Assembly (NCBI RefSeq): GCF_004151485.1
Contig: NZ_SBFF01000012.1
Coordinates: 62,001-126,000 of the forward strand
DNA: 64,000 nt
DNA from: Sphingosinicella sp. CPCC 101087
GTDB taxonomy: Bacteria; Pseudomonadota; Alphaproteobacteria; Sphingomonadales; Sphingomonadaceae
Direction: 5' to 3'
Made by a program: the position numbers and the translations under genes. The number at the start of each line of letters is the position of its first letter. The first letter of the stretch is position 1. The notes beneath the pieces are model-generated. The model worked only from the letters and a program-made list of their open reading frames with translations. It had not been told where the DNA came from and did no database searches. Below are positions 44,918 to 54,077 of the stretch, one piece after another.

Positions 44918-46891
44918 ATGGCCCAGGAAGACGACTTCGAACTCTGGCTCGGCCGCATCGGTGATCGCGGTCGCGGGAGCGGCAAGAGGTTCGCGAACCG
45001 TATCCGGCAGGCGGCGCAGCTCGCCGGCGGACCGACGGCGCGCGGCGGCGCTCGGAAGTTCGACGGAAGCCGCATCGGCCGCGGTGCTGGGGTCGGCCGT
45101 GTGCTGTCGAGCGGACCAAGGCACAGGGGCCGCGCGGCGCGGCGCGTGGTGGTGAAGGCCAGCATCGTGAAGCTGGGCCGGAAGGGGCTCGCGCGGGCCA
45201 CGGCGCACATGCGCTACCTGCAGCGGGACGGGACAACACGCGAAGGGGAGCGCGGCGCGCTCTATTCGGAGCGGGAGGATCGGTTGAACGGCAAGGAGTT
45301 CGTCGCTCGCGGCGCCGGAGACCGCCACCAGTTCCGTTTCATCGTCGCGCCGGAGGACGGCTCGGAATATGACGACCTGAAGCCGCTCGTCCGCCGCTTC
45401 ATGGCCCAGGCGGAGAAAGACCTCGGGACGAAGCTCGACTGGGTCGCTGTCGATCACTTCAACACGGGCCACCCGCACAGCCACGTGATCGTCCGCGGGA
45501 AGGACGATCGGGGCAAGGACCTGATCATCGCACGCGAGTACCTGACGCAGGGGCTGCGCGAGCGCGCCGCCGAGCTAGTCAACCTGGACCTGGGGCCGCG
45601 GACCGAGCGGGAGATCTTTCGCTCCGACCTACGGGAGGCCGAGCAGGAGCGGCTGACCGGCATCGACCGGCGGCTGATCAGGTCGATGGACGCCGAGGGG
45701 CTCGTGGATCCGCGGCACGGGAGCTGGGTCGAGCAGGACCTGCGGACGGCTCGGCTGCGGACGCTCGGCGCCATGGGCCTGGCGAGCGAGGAGCGGGGCG
45801 GCCGATGGAAGCTCGATCCGGAGCTGGAAACGACGCTGCGGGAGATGGGCCGGCGCGGCGATATCATTCGCACGATGAACCACGCGCTCCGCGTCGCGAT
45901 GCAGCCGCGGGCGCCACAGGATCAGGGGATCTACGATCCGGACGCACCCGATGCGCGGCCGGTTGTCGGCCGGCTTGTCGCGTCCGGACTCGCGGACGAG
46001 CATGCCGATCGGCGGTTCCTCATCATCGACGGTGTGGATGGCCAGACCCACTATGTGGATGTCGGGGCGAGCATGCTCGAAGCGCGGCCGGGAGCGATCG
46101 TCCAGGTCGAGCCGCGGCAGGCGGGCGTGCGGGAGGTGGATCGGACGATCGCGGCGATCGCCGAAGCCAGCAAGGGCTGGTACAGCGTCGAGCTTCATCA
46201 GTTCCGTGACCCCACGGCGACCGAGCCGTTCGCTACGGCGCATATCCGCCGGCTGGAAGCGCTTCGCCGCAGCGGGCTTCCTGTCGAGCGAGAGGTCGAT
46301 GGCTACTGGCAGATCCCGCCGGATCACCAGGAGCGGGTGGAGGCGCACGAGCAGCGGCTTCGCGCCCGCATGCCCGTCACAGTCACGCTCCTCAGCGGTG
46401 ACCGCCTTGATCTTCTGCCCGAGCGGGACGGAGCGACCTGGCTCGACCGGGAGATCGTTGCGGAGAAGCCGGTGGAGCTCGGGCGCGGATTCGGGGCTGA
46501 AGTTCGGAAGGCGATCGATCGGCGCCTGCAATGGCTGGCGGCGCAGCGGCTGATCGATCTCGATGGCGAGCATTACCGCTTCAGGTCCGACCTGGTGGAC
46601 CAGCTGGAGCGGCGGGAGCTCAGGGCTGCCGCGGCGAAGGTCGGGCGCGAGAGCGGGCGTGCCTTTCGTGAGCACGGTATCGGCGATCATGTGGAGGGGG
46701 TATGCCGCGGGCCGGTGCAGGTCGGGGATCGCAAGTTCGCGCTGGTCGAGCACTCGCTTGAGTTCAGCCTGGTACCATGGCGGCCGGTGCTGGAGCGGCA
46801 GATTGGGCGCGAGATCTCCGGGGTTGTGCGCGGCGGAGGGGTCAGCTGGACCATTGGACGGGAGCGGCAAGGCCCCAGCATCGGCATGTGA
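44918..46891 (+). CDS. Relaxase, VirD2/TraI-like (DUF3363 type)
   Basis: A 657-residue conjugative relaxase. The metal-binding motif HFNTGHPHSHVIVRG (His180, His185, His187, His189) is the HUH signature; YLQRDG near residue 99 offers the catalytic Tyr. Residues about 250-620 match the DUF3363 region found in these relaxases (YDPDAPDARPVVGRLVASGL, WLDREIVAEKPVELGRGFG). The N-terminal 75 residues are basic and disordered. It nicks oriT and leads the strand into the recipient. No coupling protein or type IV secretion gene is visible, so the element depends on another system, or those genes lie outside the window. Confidence 0.9.
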   Translation: MAQEDDFELWLGRIGDRGRGSGKRFANRIRQAAQLAGGPTARGGARKFDGSRIGRGAGVGRVLSSGPRHRGRAARRVVVKASIVKLGRKGLARATAHMRYLQRDGTTREGERGALYSEREDRLNGKEFVARGAGDRHQFRFIVAPEDGSEYDDLKPLVRRFMAQAEKDLGTKLDWVAVDHFNTGHPHSHVIVRGKDDRGKDLIIAREYLTQGLRERAAELVNLDLGPRTEREIFRSDLREAEQERLTGIDRRLIRSMDAEGLVDPRHGSWVEQDLRTARLRTLGAMGLASEERGGRWKLDPELETTLREMGRRGDIIRTMNHALRVAMQPRAPQDQGIYDPDAPDARPVVGRLVASGLADEHADRRFLIIDGVDGQTHYVDVGASMLEARPGAIVQVEPRQAGVREVDRTIAAIAEASKGWYSVELHQFRDPTATEPFATAHIRRLEALRRSGLPVEREVDGYWQIPPDHQERVEAHEQRLRARMPVTVTLLSGDRLDLLPERDGATWLDREIVAEKPVELGRGFGAEVRKAIDRRLQWLAAQRLIDLDGEHYRFRSDLVDQLERRELRAAAAKVGRESGRAFREHGIGDHVEGVCRGPVQVGDRKFALVEHSLEFSLVPWRPVLERQIGREISGVVRGGGVSWTIGRERQGPSIGM

Positions 46892-46977
46892 GCCGGGGGC
46901 ACCTGCGGTGAGCGAGCGCTCGGTGCGGCGGAAGCGCTGTTCGCGCGGACACGGCCAGCCTCCATACTGGCGCTGCC

Positions 46978-47406
46978 ATGAAGACCTTCAAGACACGCCA
47001 CCAATTCTATCTGCCGGACGATCTGTCGGAGGCTCTCGATCGGCTCTGCGCATCGTCTCACTCGTCGAAGACGGCCTTGCTCACGGAGGGGCTGAAGGCC
47101 GTGCTGGAGCGACGTGCCGGGCACGAGCTGGACCAGAGGTTCGGGGTGCGGTTGGATCGAATGAGCCGAGGGCAGGAGCGGCTCGAGAACAAGGTCGACC
47201 TTCTGGCCGAAGCCTTCGGAACGTTCGTTCACCATCAGCTGACTATGGTCGCGCACCAGCCGCCGTTCGACGAAGAGACGAAGCAGCTCGGGCTCAAGCG
47301 TTATCAGGCTTTCATCGACCTCGTGGGGCGACGCCTGGCGTCCGACTCGAAACTGCGGCTGATGCGATTGGACGAGTCACCCGGAGAGATTAGCAAGGGA
47401 CACTAG
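46978..47406 (+). CDS. CopG/ribbon-helix-helix-type accessory protein
   Basis: A 142-residue protein. The N-terminal FKTRHQFYLPDDLSEALDRL followed by SSHSSKTALLTEGLKAVLER is a ribbon-helix-helix DNA-binding pattern; the rest is helical and charged. In related ICEs and Ti-like plasmids a gene of this kind sits between the relaxase gene and the trb operon and is annotated as a CopG-family protein. Here the next genes are on the other strand and belong to a defence operon, so the transfer operon appears replaced or moved. It may regulate or assist relaxase at oriT. Confidence 0.75.
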   Translation: MKTFKTRHQFYLPDDLSEALDRLCASSHSSKTALLTEGLKAVLERRAGHELDQRFGVRLDRMSRGQERLENKVDLLAEAFGTFVHHQLTMVAHQPPFDEETKQLGLKRYQAFIDLVGRRLASDSKLRLMRLDESPGEISKGH

Positions 47407-47435
47407 GCCACAGCGATCTGCGACCGCTTGATTAC

Positions 47436-48473
47436 CTAAAGGATCGATATCTGCTGCAGCCAGTTTAGGATGCCCTTGGCCAAATGTCGCAGCATCTCAA
47501 CTAACTCCTCCTTGAACGTCACGCCGAGCGTGGCGGTCGTGCCCCAGAGCGCTTTCGCCATGTATTCGCGGGCCATGTCCTTGCCCTTGTCGAGGACTTT
47601 GGCACCTTCCTGCTTCGCCATCTGCAGGATCTTGCCCGCCCACGCGAGGAACGCACCGGCCCTCCCGATTTCCCGGGGGTCGGGCTTCCCCAAGCTTAGA
47701 TCGGCCTTTAGCTCCTGTGCAGCCACCTCGATCTCAGGAGCAAGCCCAGGGTGCTTGTCGATAGGCCCCGGAGGCTGGTTGTGTCCCATGCCAGCCGGCG
47801 GGTCCTGCTTGCCGGTGTTCAAGGCAGCGAGCACTTCGTCGACGCCCGCGATAAGGTCGGTGCGCAGATCGGCTTCCTCGGGCGCGTCAAGATTGAATTC
47901 CGTGCTGTCCCTGGCGAGGTGGGCGATCTCGGACGCAAGCGGATCTGCCGCCGGACTGTCATCCGGCGCGAGGATAGGATCTAACTTCCCGCTGTGTACC
48001 GTCGAGAGGTGTTGAGCGTAGCGTCCGAGCTTATCCGGCCGGAGCGCTACCGCCCATTCGCCCTTCGTCTTGTCTTGCAGTGCGCCGCCGTCTGCGCCGG
48101 CCGATTTGAGGGTAGCCGCAGTGATTTGGATCGAGGGGGACGCGCCGAGCTTCCCGAGGCGGTGCTGCACGTCGAAGCCGGCAAAGACGCCGAAGTCGTC
48201 GCTCCAGCCCAAGATGAGTGTGCGCCCACCGGGTTCAGGCTCGAATCCATCGATCCCGGTGACCTGAATCCGGAATTCCGAGGCGGATCGACTTTTGCCG
48301 CCGTGGGAAAGATTCCAGATGTAAAGCCTCACCGTGTGGCGGACTCCCTCGCTCTCCATCGTGAAGCGCGCCGGATGCGTTCCGCCTTTGGTCAAGGGGG
48401 TCACCGTCCAACCGTCAGCGGCGATCGAATCCATCGCCCGGCGGATCAGCGCTTCCTTGTTGAGGCGGGCCAT
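47436..48473 (-). CDS. Defence operon protein with RLYIWN-type restriction-associated domain
   Basis: A 345-residue protein, last gene of the defence operon. Residues 20-115 resemble a domain found with DNA methylases in restriction systems: HTVRLYIWNLSHGG, SEFRIQVTGIDGF, GGRTLILGWSDDFGVFAGFD and SPSIQI. The same pattern occurs in the HTH protein at 53170. Residues 120-235 are low-complexity, and the C-terminal 100 are helical (AGAFLAWAGKILQMAKQEGA). A GGGAGAAG site supports the start; it lies 11 bases after the 122-aa gene. No nuclease motif is obvious. A role in recognising modified DNA is a guess from the domain's company. Confidence 0.65.
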   Translation of the reverse strand: MARLNKEALIRRAMDSIAADGWTVTPLTKGGTHPARFTMESEGVRHTVRLYIWNLSHGGKSRSASEFRIQVTGIDGFEPEPGGRTLILGWSDDFGVFAGFDVQHRLGKLGASPSIQITAATLKSAGADGGALQDKTKGEWAVALRPDKLGRYAQHLSTVHSGKLDPILAPDDSPAADPLASEIAHLARDSTEFNLDAPEEADLRTDLIAGVDEVLAALNTGKQDPPAGMGHNQPPGPIDKHPGLAPEIEVAAQELKADLSLGKPDPREIGRAGAFLAWAGKILQMAKQEGAKVLDKGKDMAREYMAKALWGTTATLGVTFKEELVEMLRHLAKGILNWLQQISIL

Positions 48474-48484
48474 CGCTCTTCTCC

Positions 48485-48853
48485 CTATTCACCCTTGGTG
48501 GCGAATAGCACCCCGGCGACATCGGGTGGGAGAGCATCGCCTTTATCGAACAGGCGCAGTCCCTCATTCATGAGGTGCTCGACCAATCTATAAGGCTGAG
48601 TCTCGTCGGGAAACAGCGCCTCTACGACGGCTTTCAGGGCCGCATCGGAATCGACGCTGCCGACGTTCCACTTGGTGCCGGCGCCCTCCGTCGTGCCGCG
48701 CGCTACGCCGGAATCGATCGCGTGCGCCATGGCGAACTTGGCCGCCTCGATTTCGGAAGCGAAGAGGCCTTCCGACGCCAGAGCGGCGAGGACGCGCTCG
48801 TTCGCCGAGGTGACCCCGATGGTCTTCTTGTCCATCGTTCTCTCTGCGGCCAT
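48485..48853 (-). CDS. Small conserved protein of the defence operon
   Basis: A 122-residue protein I do not recognise. It is mostly helical, with NERVLAALASEGLFASEIEA, AAKFAMAHAIDSGV and YRLVEHLMNEGLRLF. The size and helical pattern recall DndE-like or RHH-type partners of SMC-like ATPases, but no specific motif confirms that. An AGGAGAAGG site lies directly before the ATG, and it starts nine bases after the stop of the ATPase gene, so it is translated with it. Confidence 0.7.
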   Translation of the reverse strand: MAAERTMDKKTIGVTSANERVLAALASEGLFASEIEAAKFAMAHAIDSGVARGTTEGAGTKWNVGSVDSDAALKAVVEALFPDETQPYRLVEHLMNEGLRLFDKGDALPPDVAGVLFATKGE

Positions 48854-48862
48854 GACCTTCTC

Positions 48863-50818
48863 CTATCGCTTTACAAGTTCGGTGTGACGGGCAGACTGCC
48901 GTTCCAGCGACCATTCAGAACGGAGCCGGCCCTTGAGGGCGGCGCGGGCGCGGGCGGGCGGCAGCTCCTCTTCGTAGACCAGCAGAACGACCTGATCGGC
49001 CATGTCGGGGAGGACCTCAACGATGCGCGATCGGTGCCCCCCGTCGAGGCGGCCGAAAGGAGAGTCGATGACGATAGGCCCGCGGAGCTGGGCATTGTTC
49101 TGCAGCGCAGCAACCAGCGATAGGGCGACGACATGCTCGGCGCCGGCCGAGCGGACGGGAATGTCGCTCCCATCGCGGTGGACAATCGTCAGGCCATAAC
49201 TGTCGTTGATGCGCAGACCCGCATAATCGGACTCGGTGGTCAGCTTTTGGAAGTATTTGCTGGCGTCGGCCTCCACGCGATGGCGCAGCTGGTCGCGGTA
49301 GACATCAACGCTTTCCTTAAACAGATCATAGAGCCGGCTCGCCAGGTCCCGGCGGCGGCGCTCGGACTCCATCTGGCCGCCGGCCAGCTTGTCCAGCCGC
49401 TTCTGGATGTTGTCCCGGTAGGTGGCGTTGTCGGCCAGCTTTCCGGCCGTTGCCTTGACCCCTTCCTCCAACGCCGCGATCTGCCGGACGACGGAGTCAT
49501 ATTCGCGGCGGAGGCCCTTGAGCTCGTCCTCTTCATCTCCAGTCAGCTGCTTGCCGATTTCCTCGATCTCTGCGGTCTTGGCGTAGATCTCGCGCTTGCG
49601 GGCCTCGAGATCGGCCCAGAGCAGTCGAAGCGCCTCGGGGTTCGCCTCCGCCAGCTGCGTTTCAAGCGCGTCGAGACGGCGGCGGACGCCGGCCAGCTCC
49701 CGCTGATCGGCTTCGCGCGACCCTTGCCCGCCCTGTGGCAAGAGACCCCGGATCTTCGCCTGGGCGTCCGGCGAGACGGTCTGGAGACAGGTCGGGCATG
49801 CTACATCATGGCCCTCGGCAAGGCTGTGCAGAACCTGAGCCCGGGTGACGGCGCTCTGCAGTTCCGCTTCCTTCGTGCGATGCACGGTCACGGCCGCCGC
49901 CAACTGCGGACGAATGAGCGCCGACCAGGCCGGTGCCATGGCCTTCGAGATGGCGTCCTTCTTCTTCTGGAGAGATTCGTCGAGGCTCGCGACCTCACCC
50001 GCCAGTCGGTCGCGCTTGTCGAGCAGCGAAGCCATGCGCTCGCGGCGGCGCATGTCGTCCTCGATCGCGACCTTCTTCGCCCTGAGGGTCTCGAGATTCT
50101 TCTCGTGCCGGAAGAGGTCCGACGTGAGAACCTCGCGTTCCTCGACAAGGCTCTGCAGCTGGTTGCCGAACTCTCTTGTCTTCTGGTCGCCCTGGGCGGC
50201 GAGGGCGACGCGCGCCTCAGCCCTGTCGAGCGCCGCCTTTAGGCTGTCGCGCGACCGCGTGAGCGTCGGCAGGCCCAGTATCCGTTCGATCGCCTGGCTG
50301 ATCTTCGGGCCCATGTCGGTGTCGCCGTGCAGCAGGTCCTCATATTCCTGCAGCAGCTCGCCGTCGAAGAGGAAGAACCGTGCGATCTGCTCGGGCAGGA
50401 TGCGTTCGAGCTCAAGGGCGGCCTGCTGCGCCGGGAGGATGTGCCCGCCACGCTCGAGATAGTAGTCCGCGACATAGTCGTCGTGGCCGGCGGGCACGTC
50501 GGTTCCGGACTTTGGTCGACAGGTCCGCGTCAGCCGATATTCGGCACCCGCGTGGGTGATCTGGAGCCTCACCTCGAAGCTTCGGGCGCCCTCCGCGCGA
50601 GCCTCCCAGTTGATCATGTCATGGAACGATACGGGCCGCCGGCCTCGCCCGATGATCTTCCCGAAGAGCGCGAAGCGAAACGCGTTCAACAGCGTCGTCT
50701 TCCCGCGCATATTCTCGCCGTAAAAGACGGTGACGCCCTCTTCGTCCGGAAGGTTGAAGGCCTGCTGGCCCTTGAAGGCGCCGAAATCCTTGAGGTGGAG
50801 CGATTTGATCCGCAGCAT
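48863..50818 (-). CDS. Rad50/SMC-like ATPase (DndD type)
   Basis: A 651-residue ABC-type ATPase with split nucleotide-binding halves and a central coiled coil. Walker A is GENMRGKTT (Gly34-Thr42), a Q-loop/FFLFDGELLQEYEDL segment comes near residue 155, the coiled coil spans about 180-540 with a CPTC zinc-hook-like turn near 338-341, and GPIVIDSPFGRLD is the Walker B region. This is the architecture of DndD and other defence SMC-like proteins. It probably binds and scans or clamps DNA for the partner helicase. Its ATG shares a base with the stop of the 65-aa gene. Confidence 0.9.
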   Translation of the reverse strand: MLRIKSLHLKDFGAFKGQQAFNLPDEEGVTVFYGENMRGKTTLLNAFRFALFGKIIGRGRRPVSFHDMINWEARAEGARSFEVRLQITHAGAEYRLTRTCRPKSGTDVPAGHDDYVADYYLERGGHILPAQQAALELERILPEQIARFFLFDGELLQEYEDLLHGDTDMGPKISQAIERILGLPTLTRSRDSLKAALDRAEARVALAAQGDQKTREFGNQLQSLVEEREVLTSDLFRHEKNLETLRAKKVAIEDDMRRRERMASLLDKRDRLAGEVASLDESLQKKKDAISKAMAPAWSALIRPQLAAAVTVHRTKEAELQSAVTRAQVLHSLAEGHDVACPTCLQTVSPDAQAKIRGLLPQGGQGSREADQRELAGVRRRLDALETQLAEANPEALRLLWADLEARKREIYAKTAEIEEIGKQLTGDEEDELKGLRREYDSVVRQIAALEEGVKATAGKLADNATYRDNIQKRLDKLAGGQMESERRRRDLASRLYDLFKESVDVYRDQLRHRVEADASKYFQKLTTESDYAGLRINDSYGLTIVHRDGSDIPVRSAGAEHVVALSLVAALQNNAQLRGPIVIDSPFGRLDGGHRSRIVEVLPDMADQVVLLVYEEELPPARARAALKGRLRSEWSLERQSARHTELVKR

Positions 50819-51015
50819 CAGTTGGACTCCGCCGCGCGGGCGGCGATGGCCTCGTCCACCGATCTTGCGACATTGTCGGCCACGACGCCGTCCGCGTGGA
50901 GGCGAAGGACCTCGAGAACCAGATCGCGGTCGATGTCCGGGTACCGTTCGGAACGCACCCTCTCGATCGTGTCCGCGACAGAGGCGTCCCGGTGGGCGTG
51001 GGCGTCGTTAGGCAT
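50818..51015 (-). CDS. Small protein of DNA-modification system
   Basis: A 65-residue protein (VADTIERVRSERYPDIDRDL, VLEVLRLHADGVVADNVARS) that is acidic and helical. It overlaps the helicase stop by eight bases and the ATPase start by one, so it is certain to be co-translated. Short proteins of this kind between a helicase and a DndD-like ATPase have been annotated as modification-system-associated small proteins; the assignment is by context. It probably bridges the two large proteins. Confidence 0.75.
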   Translation of the reverse strand: MPNDAHAHRDASVADTIERVRSERYPDIDRDLVLEVLRLHADGVVADNVARSVDEAIAARAAESN

Positions 51016-53167
51016 CTGCCGTCTCCAATTCGTCTGTTTCGCTATCGTCGGATTCAAAGCCGTTCCCCGTGACGCTCGCCCAGTCGAAGCCGGTGGCGGC
51101 CGCAATGCGCCGAAGGTCCGCCACCGCGCCGGGATTGACGGCGTGGCTCCCGAACTCGATGGCGCGTGCCAGTTCGCCCTTAAGTATCGAGCCGCCCATC
51201 GCATCTTCGTCGTTCGCCTCAGGGACCACCACCACGTCGTGGAGGTGCGCCAGCGCCTTGCCCGGGAACCTGCGGAGCACGCGGCCGCGCCGCTGGATGA
51301 ACTCGCGCGGGTTCTTCGACGAAGCCAGGATGAGGGCATGGGTGACCGCCGGAATGTCGACTCCTTCGTCCAGGCAGCGGATCGAAACCACCACTCCGCC
51401 GCGCTCGCCGAACACCTCCAAGGTCCGGCTGCGGTCACCGGGCATGGCGCTATGATATTCGTAGACGTCGTCCACCCCCGCCTCCGAGATGGATCGCTTT
51501 ACGTCGGCGAGCTGGTTCTGGTCGTCGCAATAGACGATCCAGCGCTGGCCGCGGCGGTATGCTCCCGCCAGGACCTGGCCTGCAAGGGCAACCTTCGCCC
51601 GGGCGCCTTTGACGATCCTCGCGCGGCGGATCAGCAGCAGCTTGAGGCGGGCCGAGAGGCCGTCGGTGGCGTCTCCGCCACCTGCCATCGACCGCGCGTA
51701 CAGGCGGCGAAAGTCGTCCGTAGCCTTGATCCACTCGGCTCGCTCGTCGTCCTCCAGGGCGACGGTGTGGACGTTGTAAGCATAAGGTGTCAGCGCCTTG
51801 GCCTTGATCGCATCCTGAAGCTCGAATGGCGGCGGCACGATCCCGCCGAAATAGCCCATGAGCATCGCGGTGCCGTCGGGATCTCCGGCCCGCTCGGGCG
51901 TCGCGCTGAGGCCGAGCCGCGCCCCCGTTTCGAGCGTGAGCAGCTGGCTTGCACTGGTCGCGCCTAGGCGGTGGACCTCGTCGGCTACCATGAACAGATG
52001 ATCCCCGCCGACGATAAGGCCGCGAAACTGGTCACTCGACGCGGTCTGGATCGTGGCGAGGATCGCGCGGGAGGCTCCGTCTCCAGGACGGCTCCAAGTA
52101 CGAAGCCGGGCCCCATCGCGCCACCGACCATGCCCGCCGCCACAGAGCATCAGCTGCAAACCGGTCCCGTCGAACGTCGTGCGGAGCTCCTCGTTCCACT
52201 GCTTCATGAGGAGGTCGCTTGGGACCAGGATCATGGGTATTTCGCGCCGGGCGAGCCCGTCGTTGATCGCGCAGAGCGCAGTGAAGGTTTTTCCGGAGCC
52301 GGTCGCGTGCTTCAGAATTCCGCGGCGCCCACGCGCCTCCCAGCCGTCGAGCGCCGCGACCTGATGCGGGCGTGGAGTCCGGCCGCCTGACCGCCCGGCC
52401 TCTGCCGACCAACGAGCCGCGTGCTCCAGCTCGAGACAGATCTCATCGACGAAGTCCGGCCAGCGCCCTGCGTCCGAGGCCGACACGATCGCGCTCCTGG
52501 CGGTGTCGGGAAGGGCGCGGACAGTGATTTCAGGCCACCGGTCGTCCCAAACCCGCTCGAAATACTCCGCCTCGTCGATGACGCGAAGTTCTTCCCCCTC
52601 GTCACGCCAACTGGCGAAGACATCCACCGATTCAAGGTTGCCGTCGCGCGCAAGGCCCGGCCAAGTCTCGTTCATGGACCCCTTGAACGCGACGCGATCG
52701 CCGAACCGGTCCTCGAGAATGCCGACCTTGTCGTGGAACAAGCGCTTTGGCCTGCCGCCGGCTTCCTTGCCGACCCAGGCGATCTTGCAGTCGATCACGC
52801 CTGCGGCGATCAGCGAGGCCAGAACGACGGCAGGCTTTGCCAGCCCCTCAGTGGCCATCAGCGCGTTGAAGGACTCGGCGATCGCACGGCCGGCTTCGAT
52901 CTCCGCTCGCTCCGAATAACCGTCGCGGAGCGCCTCATGGTCGCCGTCGGAGAGAATGGGAGAGCAGATCAGGCGCATCCGGCCGCCTGCGGCGACGAAT
53001 TCCTTGAGACTCGGCCACGCCAGCAGGAAGATCGTGCTCGAGAAAAAGCCGACGGCGCGGTCGTACTTAACGCAGGCGCGGACCGCGGGCAGGTAGAATT
53101 CCTCCGCCACGTCGTCTTCGGGCTTGTGGTAGGCCCGCTTGAATACGTGATCACGTAGCTTCGCCAT
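51008..53167 (-). CDS. DEAD/DEAH-box helicase with N-terminal phospholipase D-like domain
   Basis: A 719-residue fusion. Residues about 20-235 form a PLD-like domain with one HDK motif (LFHDKVGIL, residues 143-147 approx.) and a later KGSMNETWPG, as in PLDc_2-type nucleases. Residues about 265-660 form a superfamily 2 helicase: HATGSGKT (Walker A, near 292), ADEVHRLG (DEVH box), GLSATPER (motif III) and QRRGRVLRRF (motif VI). The combination is known from several restriction and DISARM-like systems, where DNA translocation is coupled to cleavage. ATG 53167 lies two bases after the preceding gene; a longer frame upstream is only overlap. Confidence 0.92.
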   Translation of the reverse strand: MAKLRDHVFKRAYHKPEDDVAEEFYLPAVRACVKYDRAVGFFSSTIFLLAWPSLKEFVAAGGRMRLICSPILSDGDHEALRDGYSERAEIEAGRAIAESFNALMATEGLAKPAVVLASLIAAGVIDCKIAWVGKEAGGRPKRLFHDKVGILEDRFGDRVAFKGSMNETWPGLARDGNLESVDVFASWRDEGEELRVIDEAEYFERVWDDRWPEITVRALPDTARSAIVSASDAGRWPDFVDEICLELEHAARWSAEAGRSGGRTPRPHQVAALDGWEARGRRGILKHATGSGKTFTALCAINDGLARREIPMILVPSDLLMKQWNEELRTTFDGTGLQLMLCGGGHGRWRDGARLRTWSRPGDGASRAILATIQTASSDQFRGLIVGGDHLFMVADEVHRLGATSASQLLTLETGARLGLSATPERAGDPDGTAMLMGYFGGIVPPPFELQDAIKAKALTPYAYNVHTVALEDDERAEWIKATDDFRRLYARSMAGGGDATDGLSARLKLLLIRRARIVKGARAKVALAGQVLAGAYRRGQRWIVYCDDQNQLADVKRSISEAGVDDVYEYHSAMPGDRSRTLEVFGERGGVVVSIRCLDEGVDIPAVTHALILASSKNPREFIQRRGRVLRRFPGKALAHLHDVVVVPEANDEDAMGGSILKGELARAIEFGSHAVNPGAVADLRRIAAATGFDWASVTGNGFESDDSETDELETADA

Positions 53168-53169
53168 GA

Positions 53170-54057
53170 TCAGCCGCGAGCCATTCTGTCGCGCGTGATG
53201 CCGACGCGGCGGACGAGGCCGTCGGCCAACCGTGTGGGGGGGCAAGCCAGCAGCGTCTCGGTGACCGCGCCGCTGCCGGACGGCCTCAGCCGGCGCTCCT
53301 GCTCGGCGATCTTGCCGGCGGTCGCCGCGATGATGGTGCTGGCCTTCACCTGCACGTTTCGAGACCAAGCAAAGTCGGTATAGAGGCCCGCGTCCCACAG
53401 GATGAAGATGTCTTCCTCGGCGGCATAGCCCGCGAGAAGCACAATGCGGCCCCCCGTCTGATCGAAACTGGCACGTTCCCCCCGTCTTTGACCGGGGACG
53501 ATCAGCTGAACCTTGTGCTCGCCGAGCGGTCGGCCTCCGGGTGGGCGCGTGGCGTTGTAGATGTAGAGCCGAATGCGGGAGGGCAGGGGCGAGAGGAGGT
53601 CCGCCTCGAGCGGCTTGCGGTCGAGGTCGGTGTGGGACCGCACGCCGCTGCCGAGCGCCTTGATGAAGCGGCGGTGGAGCTCGGCCTGCGAGACGCGTTC
53701 GGTGAGGGCATCGATACCTGACTCGGGCTCGGCGTGGTCATCAGGCTCGAGCGGCGGCGGCACGGCTCCGACGTACACCGGCGGTCCCGACTGCACACTC
53801 GTCGCCATGATTTCCGCCGTCACCGCCACCACGTTGCCGCCGGCGGAGACGCGGGAAAGCCAGTGCTCGAAATGCTCGCGCCGCAGCCGCCATTGGCCAC
53901 GAAGCTTGAAGCCGGGGAGCTCGCCCGCGGCGAGCATGGCCGTGACGGTCCGCTCACCGAGCTTGAGCCGTGTCGCTATCTCTCGAATGGTCAGGATGTC
54001 GTTCAGAGCGGCCTCACGCTTGATGCCGCATATTGCGCAGCTTAGAAAGCTGCGCAT
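53170..54057 (-). CDS. HTH protein with RLYIYN-type restriction-associated domain
   Basis: A 295-residue protein. Residues 20-68 form an excisionase/MerR-like HTH (LTIREIATRLKLGERTVTAM, GELPGFKLRGQWRLRREHFE). Residues 155-250 carry the same domain as the protein at 47436: RIRLYIYNATRPPGG, EHKVQLIVPG, GGRIVLLAGYAAEEDIFILWD and NVQVKASTI. It probably binds DNA and reads its modification state or serves as a nuclease subunit. A 9-bp hairpin (54034-54056) covers its own start codon and first codons. It follows the methyltransferase gene by 20 bases. Confidence 0.7.
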   Translation of the reverse strand: MRSFLSCAICGIKREAALNDILTIREIATRLKLGERTVTAMLAAGELPGFKLRGQWRLRREHFEHWLSRVSAGGNVVAVTAEIMATSVQSGPPVYVGAVPPPLEPDDHAEPESGIDALTERVSQAELHRRFIKALGSGVRSHTDLDRKPLEADLLSPLPSRIRLYIYNATRPPGGRPLGEHKVQLIVPGQRRGERASFDQTGGRIVLLAGYAAEEDIFILWDAGLYTDFAWSRNVQVKASTIIAATAGKIAEQERRLRPSGSGAVTETLLACPPTRLADGLVRRVGITRDRMARG

Positions 54058-54077
54058 CAGCTAATCTTCAGCTGGAG

